Shown piece by piece: positions 1 through 5,902 of a stretch of 11,037 bases of DNA. A program made the translations under genes and the position numbers. The notes beneath the pieces are model-generated. The model did no database searches. It saw only the letters and a list, made by a program, of their open reading frames with translations, and was not told the origin of the DNA. Origin of the DNA: CAYFVR01 sp046541515 (GTDB taxonomy: Bacteria > Desulfobacterota > Desulfobacteria > Desulfobacterales > Desulfococcaceae); NCBI GenBank assembly GCA_046541515.1, contig JBKHDD010000164.1, positions 1-11,037 of the forward strand. Reading direction: 5' to 3'. Within the stretch, counting starts at the first letter, position 1. Each line of letters begins with the position of its first letter.

Positions 1-166
1 TATGAAAACCTCGGCAAGAACCGAAGGGACGGCCGGCGCCCCAGCCCGCCGGCCGAAGTTGCGGCAGATGTCCCGGGATCGATTCAAGGCGGCTTTTCCC
101 GCTGATTTTGGGTCGATTCTTCCCCGATGCTTTCCCCGGGGCCGCCGGGAATGGACACCATGGGAC
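1..166. other. Downstream flank of yedF, no gene recognised
   Basis: I see no recognisable gene here. The plus-strand reading from position 2 has no family-like stretches and runs antisense through yedF, so it looks like a shadow. Reading yedF through its UAG stop gives only low-complexity Gly/Pro/Arg sequence. A GC-rich block near 133-150 could form a weak hairpin downstream of yedF, but no T-run follows it, so I do not call a terminator. Confidence 0.4.
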
Positions 167-769
167 CTACAAATTGATCACCTTGTCCGACAGCTGCATG
201 GCCGTGACGATGTCGAGCATGTTGGTGGTTTCCCCGGCCTGCTTGCGTTCCAGCAGGCCGAAATGGGTCAGACAGGTGCCGCAGACGAGGATTTTCAGAC
301 CGTTTTCCTCGAATTCTTTCAGATACGGCAACGCCTCCGAGCCGTCGATGGCCAATTTGACGCCGGCGTTGACGAACACCAGCCGCCACAGCTCCGGCCG
401 AATCTCCTTCAGCGTCTTGATGAAATTGATCATCAAATTCCGGCCCAATACGTCGTCGCCGGCGCCCATCCGGTCGCTGGCGCACATGACCATGATCTTC
501 CGGGTTTCGGCCTCCGGCGCCGCGGCCGCTTCCGGCAGTGGAGACGCCGATTGGGAATCGCCGCCCATGCCGGCCACAAAGAAATCCCCGTCCGCCTGTC
601 CCAATTCGGTCCGAAATCCCTTGGACTCCAAAAAACGCTGGACGTTCTGCTGGGACGCGGCGTTGTCCACGATGATTTTCACGCCGTCCGGCGCGCCTTC
701 CTGCACGGCGGCCTTGGTGTGCAACACGGGCGCGGGACAGGCCAGTCCCCGGGCGTCGATTTCTTTCAC
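167..769 (-). CDS. yedF: Selenium metabolism protein YedF (TusA-like + DsrE-like domains)
   Basis: A 200-residue YedF. The N-terminal TusA/SirA-like domain (about 1-70) carries the CPxP motif (Cys11-Pro-Ala-Pro). An Ala/Pro/Glu-rich linker (about 71-88) leads to a DsrE/F-like domain (about 90-200) with Cys96 and a C-terminal CGTC pair (Cys163, Cys166). Proteins of this build usually sit beside selD and are thought to handle selenium or sulfur as cytoplasmic persulfide or perselenide carriers; the exact reaction is not settled. I chose the GTG start at 769 because a GGAGGG ribosome site lies 7 bases upstream and the protein then begins directly with the TusA strand, as in relatives. The longer TTG-started reading from 835 adds 22 unconserved residues. 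It starts 53 bases after the SelD stop, so it is likely the last gene of the operon. It ends in UAG and looks intact. Confidence 0.92.
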   Translation of the reverse strand: MKEIDARGLACPAPVLHTKAAVQEGAPDGVKIIVDNAASQQNVQRFLESKGFRTELGQADGDFFVAGMGGDSQSASPLPEAAAAPEAETRKIMVMCASDRMGAGDDVLGRNLMINFIKTLKEIRPELWRLVFVNAGVKLAIDGSEALPYLKEFEENGLKILVCGTCLTHFGLLERKQAGETTNMLDIVTAMQLSDKVINL

Positions 770-822
770 GGCATTTCCCTCCGTCGATTTTTTGCTTGCT
801 TCATTTGGTCCGGAGCTTGCCA

Positions 823-1235
823 TCATTCCACCCAAATGATTTCGTCCGGTCCCTCGATCACCTCGCCGATTTCCGAGGCGTCCACGATTCCTGCCTCCCG
901 GAGCGCCCGGACCAGGGCATCCGCCTGATCGGGGCGAACCGCCACCAGCAGCCCGCCGGAGGTTTGAGGATCGAAGAGCACGTCCCGCAGGGCTCTCTCA
1001 ACCGTCCCGGCGAATGCGATCATGGATTTCCGGAATTCCCGGTTCCCGTAGGCTCCCGCCGGGATCAGTCCCATGGCGGCGAATTCCAGGCTTTCGGCGA
1101 TCACCGGTACCCGGCCCGCCTCCAGCCGGACGCCCGCCCCGGAGCCGTGGACCATTTCGGCCAAATGGCCCAGGAGCCCGAAGCCGGTTACATCGGTGCA
1201 GGCCCCGGCGTCGAAGCGGACGATCGTTTCGGCCG
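823..1235 (-). pseudogene. selD: Selenide, water dikinase SelD, C-terminal part only
   Basis: The reading frame gives the C-terminal ~137 residues of SelD, which makes selenophosphate from selenide and ATP for selenocysteine and selenouridine. Recognisable blocks are ACTDVTGFGLLGHLAEMV, then FAAMGLIPAGAYGN, and DVLFDPQTSGGLLVAV near the end, all typical of the AIRS-like C-terminal domain. Roughly 200 N-terminal residues are missing, including the catalytic Cys/Sec and Lys of the flexible Gly-rich N-terminus and much of the ATP site, so this copy cannot work as it stands. Upstream, around 1226-1235, the sequence passes into an activase gene in another frame. It ends in UGA, 53 bases before the yedF start. 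It is either a deletion product or an assembly chimera; an intact selD may lie elsewhere in the genome. Confidence 0.9.
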
Positions 1236-1405
1236 TATCCGGTGGCCAAAATCCGGTCGTAGGCCACCCCCTCCATCAGCTCCCGCGCCGCCGCCAGGGG
1301 ATCGAAGCCGGTGTCGGTCTGGCGGCTGATTTCGATCTCCCCGGCCGCGTCCACCACCACCAGCTCGACGGTCCGCGAACCGATGTCGATTCCCGCGTAG
1401 CGCAT
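1226..1405 (-). pseudogene. 2-hydroxyacyl-CoA dehydratase activase (HgdC/YjiL-type), N-terminal fragment
   Basis: The first ~58 residues of a BadF/BadG/BcrA/HgdC-type ATPase: MRYAGIDIGSRTVEL, then DTGFDPLAAARELMEG, then YDRILATGYGRN. The GIDIGS phosphate-binding loop of the ASKHA fold is present. Full-length activases have about 250-280 residues, with later Cys residues holding a [4Fe-4S] cluster at the dimer interface; these are missing. The enzyme couples ATP hydrolysis to one-electron transfer into its dehydratase-type partner. The start is well supported: GGAGGA lies 8-9 bases upstream, and the gap from the dehydratase stop is only 16 bases, so the two were co-transcribed. After residue ~58 the frame collapses and SelD begins in a different frame. 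Confidence 0.88.
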
Positions 1406-1421
1406 GGCGCGATTCCTCCGG

Positions 1422-2699
1422 CTATCGCAACTGCTCGATGAAGGCTTCGACGCGCGTTTTCAACTGGCCCGCGTCCTCCGTTCCGTAGTCGGTCTCCACG
1501 CGCAGGGCGGGGATGCCGTTTTCCTCCAGCGCCTTTTCCACCGGGATGGCTTCCATCAGATAGGGCTGGCAGAACTGGAGGCCGTAATGGATGACCCCGT
1601 CGGCGTTGCAGGCGCTCGCCATTTCCCGGATGTGCGCCAACCGGTCGGGGTTGGGCGTGAAAATGGCGCAATCCACCTGGAAATACCGATCCGCGATGGC
1701 CGCCATCATCTCCTCCACCGTTTCGCCGGATTCGTCCACGAGGTTGCGGGTTCCCCGCTCGCCCACGCAGGATTCCTCGCCCACGATCACCGCGCCGGAG
1801 GTCTCGACGATCCACGGCAGCTTCCAATTGGGCACCGCCTGGGGACAGCCGGAAACCAACACCCGGGGCGTTTTGGCCGGGAACGCGCCGGTTTTCTCCG
1901 CGATTCGCTTTTCCAGCTCGTCGCAGATTTTGTGGACCGATTCGGTGAACCGGGCGGGGTTGTCGTAGAAAAAGACCTGATTGGCCAAGAGCGAGTCCAG
2001 GCCGGAGATGGGCGCGGGATCGGCCTTGCGGAGGGCGGAAAGCCGGTGGATGGCCGCCCGCTTGGCGTTGACGGTTTCGATGCCCCGCTTCAGGGATTCG
2101 GCCGTGACGGCGACGCCGGTCAATTGCTCCATGGCGGTTTTGAACCGGTCGTATTCGGCCCGGAGCAGGGCCCGGCCCTGGTCGGATTTCACCTGGGGGA
2201 GGTCCATCACCTAGAGATTGTCCACCAAATCCTTCAGAGATTCGTAGGCTTTCTTTTTGCCGTCGCAGGTGTTTTCGCCCACCACCATGTCCGCGCTTTC
2301 CAGGTAGGGGCAGACCTTGCCGAGTTTGAATCCGAAGGAGGATTTGATGAGGGCTCAGGTGTTGCGGGGCAAAAGCTTCTCCACTTCCTCCATGGCGAAA
2401 TCCGCGCCGGAACAGAGCCCCACCAGCGTGGCGTTGGCCGCCAGAACGATCTCTTCGGGCACGAAGACGCAGTAGGAACCGACGATTTTGCGACCGGTCG
2501 CCTTTTCGTCCAGCAACTCCTTGATCCGCAGGCCGTGGACTTCGCTCATGACGAAATCGAAATAGCCCATGGTTTCGGGTCGGTTTTTCTGGGCCAGAAA
2601 GATGTCCTCGTAGGCTTTGCCCAGCGCGCCCAGCAACCCGTCATGGGCCTCCAGGTCCAGTCCCAGGTCCCGCCACATGGCGCGGTAGTCTTCGGTCAT
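1422..2699 (-). CDS. 2-hydroxyacyl-CoA dehydratase family protein (YjiM-like), candidate selenoprotein with in-frame UGA and UAG
   Basis: A 425-codon frame matching E. coli YjiM (HgdB/BcrC superfamily, double-cubane cluster type) along its length. Conserved Cys-bearing blocks are GSYCVFVPEE (Cys77), LVGLCSGADF (Cys96), LGKVCPYLE (Cys130), GENTCDGKKK (Cys145), then SGCPQAV, EESCVGERG and LQFCQPYLMEA, ending in VETDYGTEDAGQL. Codon 115 is UGA in LPRNT-x-ALIKSS; the YjiM counterpart, recalled from memory, is LPRNLCPLIKSS, so UGA stands at a conserved Cys. Codon 163 is UAG in DNL-x-VMDLPQ, where relatives have an aromatic or His residue. I chose the start at 2699 because GAGGAG lies 9 bases upstream. 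Such proteins take electrons from the activase to perform difficult two-electron reductions. The selenium genes downstream favour Sec for the UGA. The UAG is unexplained and may mean the gene is broken or misread. Confidence 0.85.
2309..2344 (-). promoter_or_regulatory. Candidate SECIS-like hairpins after the in-frame UGA
   Basis: Two small hairpins follow the UGA on the coding strand. The first is AATCC / GGATT with loop TCCTTC (2344-2329). The second is GGCA / TGCC with loop AGGTC (2321-2309), which resembles the E. coli fdhF apical loop (GCAGGTCTGC). The second loop begins ~37 bases after the UGA, at the far edge of the usual bacterial spacing, and its stem has only four pairs. This is suggestive only; bacterial SECIS elements are loose and need folding software. 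Confidence 0.3.
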
Positions 2700-2815
2700 T
2701 TCGTTTGGCTCCTCGGAAAAGGGGATCAAGAATTGTCCGCTCGCCTCCATCTTTTGCGGGCGATTGCCGGCCATTGAGGCGAACGCGGGCGAACATCGCG
2801 GAAAACCGGGAATTT
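2700..2815. other. Leader region of the dehydratase operon
   Basis: Upstream of the dehydratase start. The dehydratase frame stays open for 25 more codons to a possible Met at 2774, but those residues are not family-like, and the GAGGAG site at the 2699 start argues for leader DNA. More AT-rich stretches at 2811-2840 and 2855-2890 are the most promoter-like DNA nearby, though I cannot assign -35 and -10 boxes with confidence. Confidence 0.35.
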
Positions 2816-2974
2816 TTAATCGTTTTCCGGCGCTTTATGGGAAAACGGAAATTTATCACGGCCTGTGGAAAAATAAAAATTGGAAATTCGGATGGCGTCC
2901 GGATGGGATATCGAGCAAATCAATGAAAGATCCCCGGCGTTGGCCCGTTTCATCGCTCCATTCCCGCCGGTCAT
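2816..2974 (-). CDS. Short ORF of 52 codons, doubtful
   Basis: Its ATG overlaps the stop of the ketosynthase remnant (ATGA overlap), the spacing seen in translationally coupled genes. The product starts MTGGNGAMKRANAGDLSLI and continues to a UAA. I do not recognise it. The second half is translated from AT-rich, intergenic-looking DNA (FYFSTGRDKFPFSHK). It may be the stump of a truncated gene that once followed the ketosynthase, or chance. Confidence 0.2.
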   Translation of the reverse strand: MTGGNGAMKRANAGDLSLICSISHPDAIRISNFYFSTGRDKFPFSHKAPEND

Positions 2975-3357
2975 CGGGAAACCTCCGCCCCCGCCGAAAC
3001 CGCCGGCACGGCGTTGCTTCCCCCGAAGGGCAGGGGCTGGGACAGGGCCGTCTTTCCCCGGATTCCGGCGACCTTGGCCACGGGCGCGACCGGCGGCTCC
3101 GGGTCGGGCGGCACGGCGCCCCGCTTCAGGCGGCCGATGGAAAAAATGGCCTCCACCTCCCCGGCCGCGCCCGAGGTGTGGCCAGGCCGATGGCGTCGGT
3201 TCCGGCGGAGCAGGCGGTCATCACGGTTTCCGCGGGACCGGCGAGTCCGTATCCCCGCGCCGGGGCCGGCGCCGGGCCGCCCGCCGCGTGCCGCCGGGCC
3301 GGGGACCGGCATTGGCCGTCGGGGACCGAAGCCCATTCGGCCGGCGCGGCGTTGCTT
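2971..3357 (-). pseudogene. Beta-ketoacyl-ACP synthase remnant with internal deletion
   Basis: Two pieces of a FabF-type ketosynthase in different frames. The upstream piece reads YGLAGPAETVMTACSAGTDA followed by IGLA: the active-site Cys (TACSAGTDAIG) with its usual lead-in. The downstream piece starts GHTSGAAGEVEA, with the His and 'GAAG.VEA' block near the end of the fold, then RLKRGAVPP, KTALSQPLPFGGSNAV and a UGA stop. Normally ~150 residues, including the HGT histidine motif, separate these blocks; here they meet at 3178-3188, where GGCC-type microhomology is visible. About 110 N-terminal residues are also missing. The family condenses acyl-ACP with malonyl-ACP. This copy cannot fold or function. 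Confidence 0.75.
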
Positions 3358-3657
3358 TCGACCCCGGCGGGCTTGAGGTGGCGGCGAACCCGCCACCGGG
3401 GCGGCCCCACCTAGTCGGCCGGAAACTCCACGTCCATCCGGTTCCGAACCATGGGGCAGGCCAAGGGGCCGCGCTTTCCGGCGCGGATCAGGCGGATCTT
3501 CGCGTCGATGACTTTCCGTGCCTGATCGTTGGCGACGGCTTTGGGGGCCCATCACTGGGGTTGCGCCCGGACCCGGCGGCCGTTTTCATCCACCGCGTAG
3601 GCGATTTCCCGAACCTCGTCGCTGAACCCCGATCCCCAGGGAATTCGCGTTTTTTTA
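3358..3657 (-). pseudogene. Small HTH-like protein with lost start codon and in-frame UGA and UAG
   Basis: A protein-like frame begins KKTRIPWGSGFSDEVREIAY, with GGAGGAAACC just upstream. The base after AT is an A-run: adding one G (AT-G-AAAAAAA) restores ATG in frame, so the start has lost one base. Codon 36 is UGA (3552-3554, PQ-x-WAPKAVAND). A second in-frame stop, UAG (3411-3413), separates RNRMDVEFPAD from VGPPRWRVRRHLKP. The halves read together resemble a helix-turn-helix ending in a basic recognition helix, which suggests a small DNA-binding regulator; this is inference from sequence character, not a recognised family. Codon pattern, ribosome site and charge distribution all favour former coding. 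The residue at the UGA is unknown to me, so Sec is less supported here than in the dehydratase. Confidence 0.5.
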
Positions 3658-3858
3658 TGGTTTCCTCCGAAAAACCGCCGGTTCGAATTGCCATCGGCGG
3701 TTTCGGGTTGGACCTTTGGAAAAAAGTCGTTTATCCTTCATGGCCGAATGGATTGTCTGGTTCTCACTGGTTTTCGATTCAAGCGGCTTTCTTCAAAATC
3801 CGGCCAACGGCGGGCCCCATGCGCTCCCCTGCGGATGAAACGAATAGGGACGGCGGAA
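3658..3858. other. Divergent intergenic region
   Basis: About 200 bases between the HTH-like remnant (minus) and the thioesterase remnant (plus), so it should carry promoters for both. A TTGGAC (3708) and a TATCCT (3732) are spaced 18 bases apart on the plus strand, but both match the consensus poorly. I see no repeat or RNA gene. Confidence 0.3.
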
Positions 3859-4240
3859 TGACCCAAGGCAGAATTCACGAAATCCCCATGAAAGTGGCCT
3901 TTCACGACCTCGATCCCCTCCAGATCGTCCGGCGCGGCAATTATCTCAAGTATTGCGATATCGCCCGTTTCGCGCTGTTCCGCGCGGGCGGGATCGATCT
4001 GTGCGATCGTCAACGGGAAAAGATGTGCTTTTTCCCGTGACGAAAACCTCCACCAAACACATCTTCTCCCTGGGCTACGGCGACGAATTCGTCTGCCGGG
4101 CCGGGGCCCGGGATGCCTCCATCAAGATCCCCATCGACTTCGAGATCCATCGGCCCGCCGACGGCGCGGTCTGCGCCAAGGGGCGGGGCGAGCAGGTGGC
4201 GGTGAAAAGCCCGGAGATGGAAACCCTGTGCCACATTCCG
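3859..4240 (+). pseudogene. Acyl-CoA thioesterase (4HBT/YbgC-like), frameshifted
   Basis: The N-terminal half reads MKVAFHDLDPLQIV then RRGNYLKYCDIARFALFRA, the hot-dog thioesterase signature with catalytic Asp (Asp19 from ATG 3859). The frame stops at 4038 just after REKMCFFP. The rest continues one frame over as PVTKTSTKHIFSLGYGDEF through FEIHRPADGAVCAKGRGEQV. Adding one T to the T5 run at 4029-4033 restores one frame, giving CFFPVTKTS. The usual WHGNY motif is RRGNY here: the conserved Trp-His is lost, a change that sequencing indels would not explain. The C-terminal end (ETLCHIPP) runs into the DegV-like remnant. The family hydrolyses acyl-CoA or acyl-ACP thioesters in the cytoplasm; this copy is probably inactive. 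Confidence 0.75.
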
Positions 4241-4510
4241 CCCGGAAGGGCGGGGGCTGGTCCGGAACCGGCCTGGCCAGCTTCGTTTCGCCTTGGAGCG
4301 GCTGGACGCCGCCCGGAAAAACGTGCCGCCGGAGATGATTCTGCCGGAATTTTCGGACAACCGGGAATGGGTGGAAACGGCGGCCGCGCCCGCCGTCCGG
4401 GAGCGGTTTTCGGAGGTGGAAATGGACATCATCCCGCTTACCCCGACCTCCGGCGCCCACATGGGACCCGGGGCGCCGCGTTCCTGCGGGCGGCGAATGA
4501 AAACGATTGA
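4241..4510 (+). pseudogene. DegV-like protein, C-terminal remnant, frameshifted
   Basis: Reads ALERLDAARKNVPPEMILPE, WVETAAAPAVRERFSEVEM, then IIPLTPTSGAHMGPG. The last block matches the C-terminal 'S/GxHxGPG' lipid-site motif of DegV (fatty-acid-binding EDD) proteins. The usual tail after GPG (WGVAFL-like) appears one frame over as AAFLRAANEND followed by UGA at 4508, so a short deletion lies at about 4468-4480. Only ~85 of the ~280 residues of the family remain. DegV proteins bind fatty acids for acyl-phosphate kinases. The family call rests on one motif and the length of the tail, hence moderate confidence. Confidence 0.5.
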
Positions 4511-4513
4511 ACG

Positions 4514-4615
4514 CAATACCGTTCATTTCGGCCAAAAATGGGAGGGGCGAATCGCATTCGTCCTCGGTCCGTCTGGTACGGTTGCGCCATGGAAAGGCCA
4601 ACGTGGGCGGCATTG
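4514..4615. mobile_element. MITE-like element, copy 1 (102 bp, diverged)
   Basis: The left end CAATACCGTTCATTTCGG is the same as in the copy at 6673-6773. The interior (GAATCGCATTCG, then CGGTCCGTCTGGTACGG) aligns throughout with that copy. The right end, read in reverse, starts CAATGCCG, matching the left end at 10 of 16 positions. The flanks CGATTGAACG and CGACGAAACG match at 7 of 10 positions, consistent with an old target duplication. It sits between the DegV remnant and the hydrolase. Confidence 0.65.
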
Positions 4616-4650
4616 CGACGAAACGGAATCCGAAACGAAAGGATGTTCCC

Positions 4651-5541
4651 ATGCCGGAAGTGGAAAGCAACGGAATTCAGCTGTTTTACGAGACCTTCGG
4701 AGATCGAAACGCGCGGCCCCTGGCGCTGGTCATCGGGCTGGCCACCCCCCGGGTCGCCTGGCCGGAGCCGTTCTGCCGAAAATTGGCCGAGGCGGGCCAT
4801 TATGTGGTGCGGTTCGACAACCGGGACTGCGGCCGATCCCAGAAAATGGACCACATGGAGATTCCGGACCTGGAAAAGCTGATGGGCCGGAAAGTCATGG
4901 GGCAGTCGCTGAAGGTTCCCTACGCCCTTCCCGACATGGCCGACGACACGGTCGGACTGCTGGACGCGCTGGAGCTGGAGACCGTCCATTTGTGCGGCAT
5001 GTCCATGGGCGGCATGATCGGGCAGATTGTGGCGCTGGAACATCCGAAGCGGTTGAAAAGTCTGATTCCGTTCATGTCCACCACCGGAGAGCCGGACCTG
5101 CCGCCTTCCACCCCCGCCGCCCGCGAGGCGATGATGGGCGTCCCGCCCCAAGGCTCCCGCGAGGCGTATCAGGATTATCTGGTGAAGTTGTGCCGGGTTT
5201 TCGCGGACGATTCGGAGTTGTACGACCCGAAGGTGCAGGCGGAGATCGCCGGGGAAATTTACGACATGGGCCTGTATCCCGCGGGCTTTTTGCGACAAAT
5301 GGCGGCGATTTTGGCTTCCGAAGGGCGGCGGGAGAGGTTGAAATCCCTGAAAGTGCCGTCTCTGGTCCTCCACGGCGACCGGGACGCCGTCGTTCCCATC
5401 GAGCACGGAAAGGACATCGCCAACGCCATTCCCGGCGCCCGATTCCGGGAATTCAAAGGGCTGGGGCACGGCACGGCGTTTCCGTCGCTGTGGGACGAGA
5501 TCGTTGGGGAGATTTCGGCGTTTACCGCAGAGGCGGAGTAG
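4651..5541 (+). CDS. Alpha/beta hydrolase
   Basis: A complete 296-residue alpha/beta hydrolase of the family that includes aclacinomycin methylesterase-type and haloperoxidase-like enzymes. The nucleophile elbow is GMSMGG (Ser118), the acid is in HGDRDAVVP (Asp245) and the base is in GLGHGTAFP (His273). The FDNRDCGRS block (55-63) after the second core strand, and the IGLATPRVAWPEPF segment carrying the oxyanion region, are typical. No signal peptide, so cytoplasmic. Substrate unknown: an ester, lactone or similar carboxyl derivative. I chose ATG 4651 because AAAGGA lies ~8 bases upstream and the protein starts with the usual first strand; the frame's longer reading from 4507 covers the MITE-like element. 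It ends in UAG. It is followed by a GC-rich hairpin and has no same-strand partner. Confidence 0.9.
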   Translation: MPEVESNGIQLFYETFGDRNARPLALVIGLATPRVAWPEPFCRKLAEAGHYVVRFDNRDCGRSQKMDHMEIPDLEKLMGRKVMGQSLKVPYALPDMADDTVGLLDALELETVHLCGMSMGGMIGQIVALEHPKRLKSLIPFMSTTGEPDLPPSTPAAREAMMGVPPQGSREAYQDYLVKLCRVFADDSELYDPKVQAEIAGEIYDMGLYPAGFLRQMAAILASEGRRERLKSLKVPSLVLHGDRDAVVPIEHGKDIANAIPGARFREFKGLGHGTAFPSLWDEIVGEISAFTAEAE

Positions 5542-5836
5542 AGCCAAGTTCCAATTCTCTTTTTGGCAATCGGGCGCCGGGGCGCATGGGGAACGCCCCG
5601 GGCCAACGCCAATTTGTCATGTCCCCCTGCGCCGAATTCCAACGGACCATTTTCTCCGGCCTTGAAATGTTCTGTAATTTCGAAACAAATTTGTTTTGTT
5701 TTTCAAAATTGCAAGGATTCGTTTGTCGGTGGGAAATTGCCCTCGTGGCCAAGGTCGGTTTGGGCCGTGGATGGCCCGATTGAAATGCGAGGTTGTTTGG
5801 CGCGGGTAGGCGAAAACGACGGGATGACTGGAGAAT
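5542..5836. other. Convergent intergenic region
   Basis: About 300 non-coding bases between the hydrolase and the 23-bp hairpin. It holds an 8-bp GC-rich stem (5577-5584 with 5594-5601, loop of 9) 36 bases after the hydrolase stop, lacking a T-run. A 14-bp perfect palindrome AAACAAATTTGTTT (5683-5696) lies inside a markedly AT-rich patch (5660-5720). I recognise no gene or RNA. Confidence 0.4.
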
Positions 5837-5886
5837 CGGAATTGAAACGGGATGGCCTTTGAAAAGGCCATCCCGTTTCAATTCCG
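5837..5886. terminator. Perfect 23-bp hairpin between convergent genes, likely bidirectional terminator
   Basis: The arms 5837-5859 and 5864-5886 are perfect reverse complements around a 4-base loop (TGAA). The inner half GGCCTT-TGAA-AAGGCC forms a strong GC-to-AT stem. It lies 17 bases past the stop of the minus-strand membrane protein and about 300 bases past the hydrolase stop, so it could end transcription from both sides. Long T-runs are missing, and the arm is longer than most terminators, so a cruciform or processed RNA end is also possible. Confidence 0.6.
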
Positions 5887-5902
5887 TCGATATGGAGCGA
5901 AC

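Noticed and set aside
1226..1405. Functional activase-SelD fusion protein
   Set aside because: The two parts are in different frames, and both lack essential regions.
2211..2213. Pyrrolysine as the firm reading of UAG
   Set aside because: UAG ends yedF, the dehydratase, the hydrolase, the membrane protein and the solute-binding protein, so it is the ordinary stop here; no pyl genes are visible in the window.
1404..2777. Long plus-strand open frame opposite the dehydratase
   Set aside because: It is antisense to clearly conserved YjiM blocks and reads as His/Gly/Phe-rich sequence with no family features; typical of GC-rich antisense shadows.
3552..3554. Selenocysteine in the small HTH-like protein
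   Set aside because: I know no Cys at this position in relatives, there is no convincing hairpin after it, and the gene has other damage; left as a possibility only.
2880..4040. Long plus-strand frame, Pro/Arg/Gly-rich up to the thioesterase
   Set aside because: Its first two thirds are antisense to the ketosynthase and HTH-like remnants; only the last ~60 codons (from 3859) are family-like.
4293..5783. Long plus-strand frame overlapping the hydrolase
   Set aside because: Only the first ~60 codons match a family (DegV tail); the rest is the wrong frame of the alpha/beta hydrolase.
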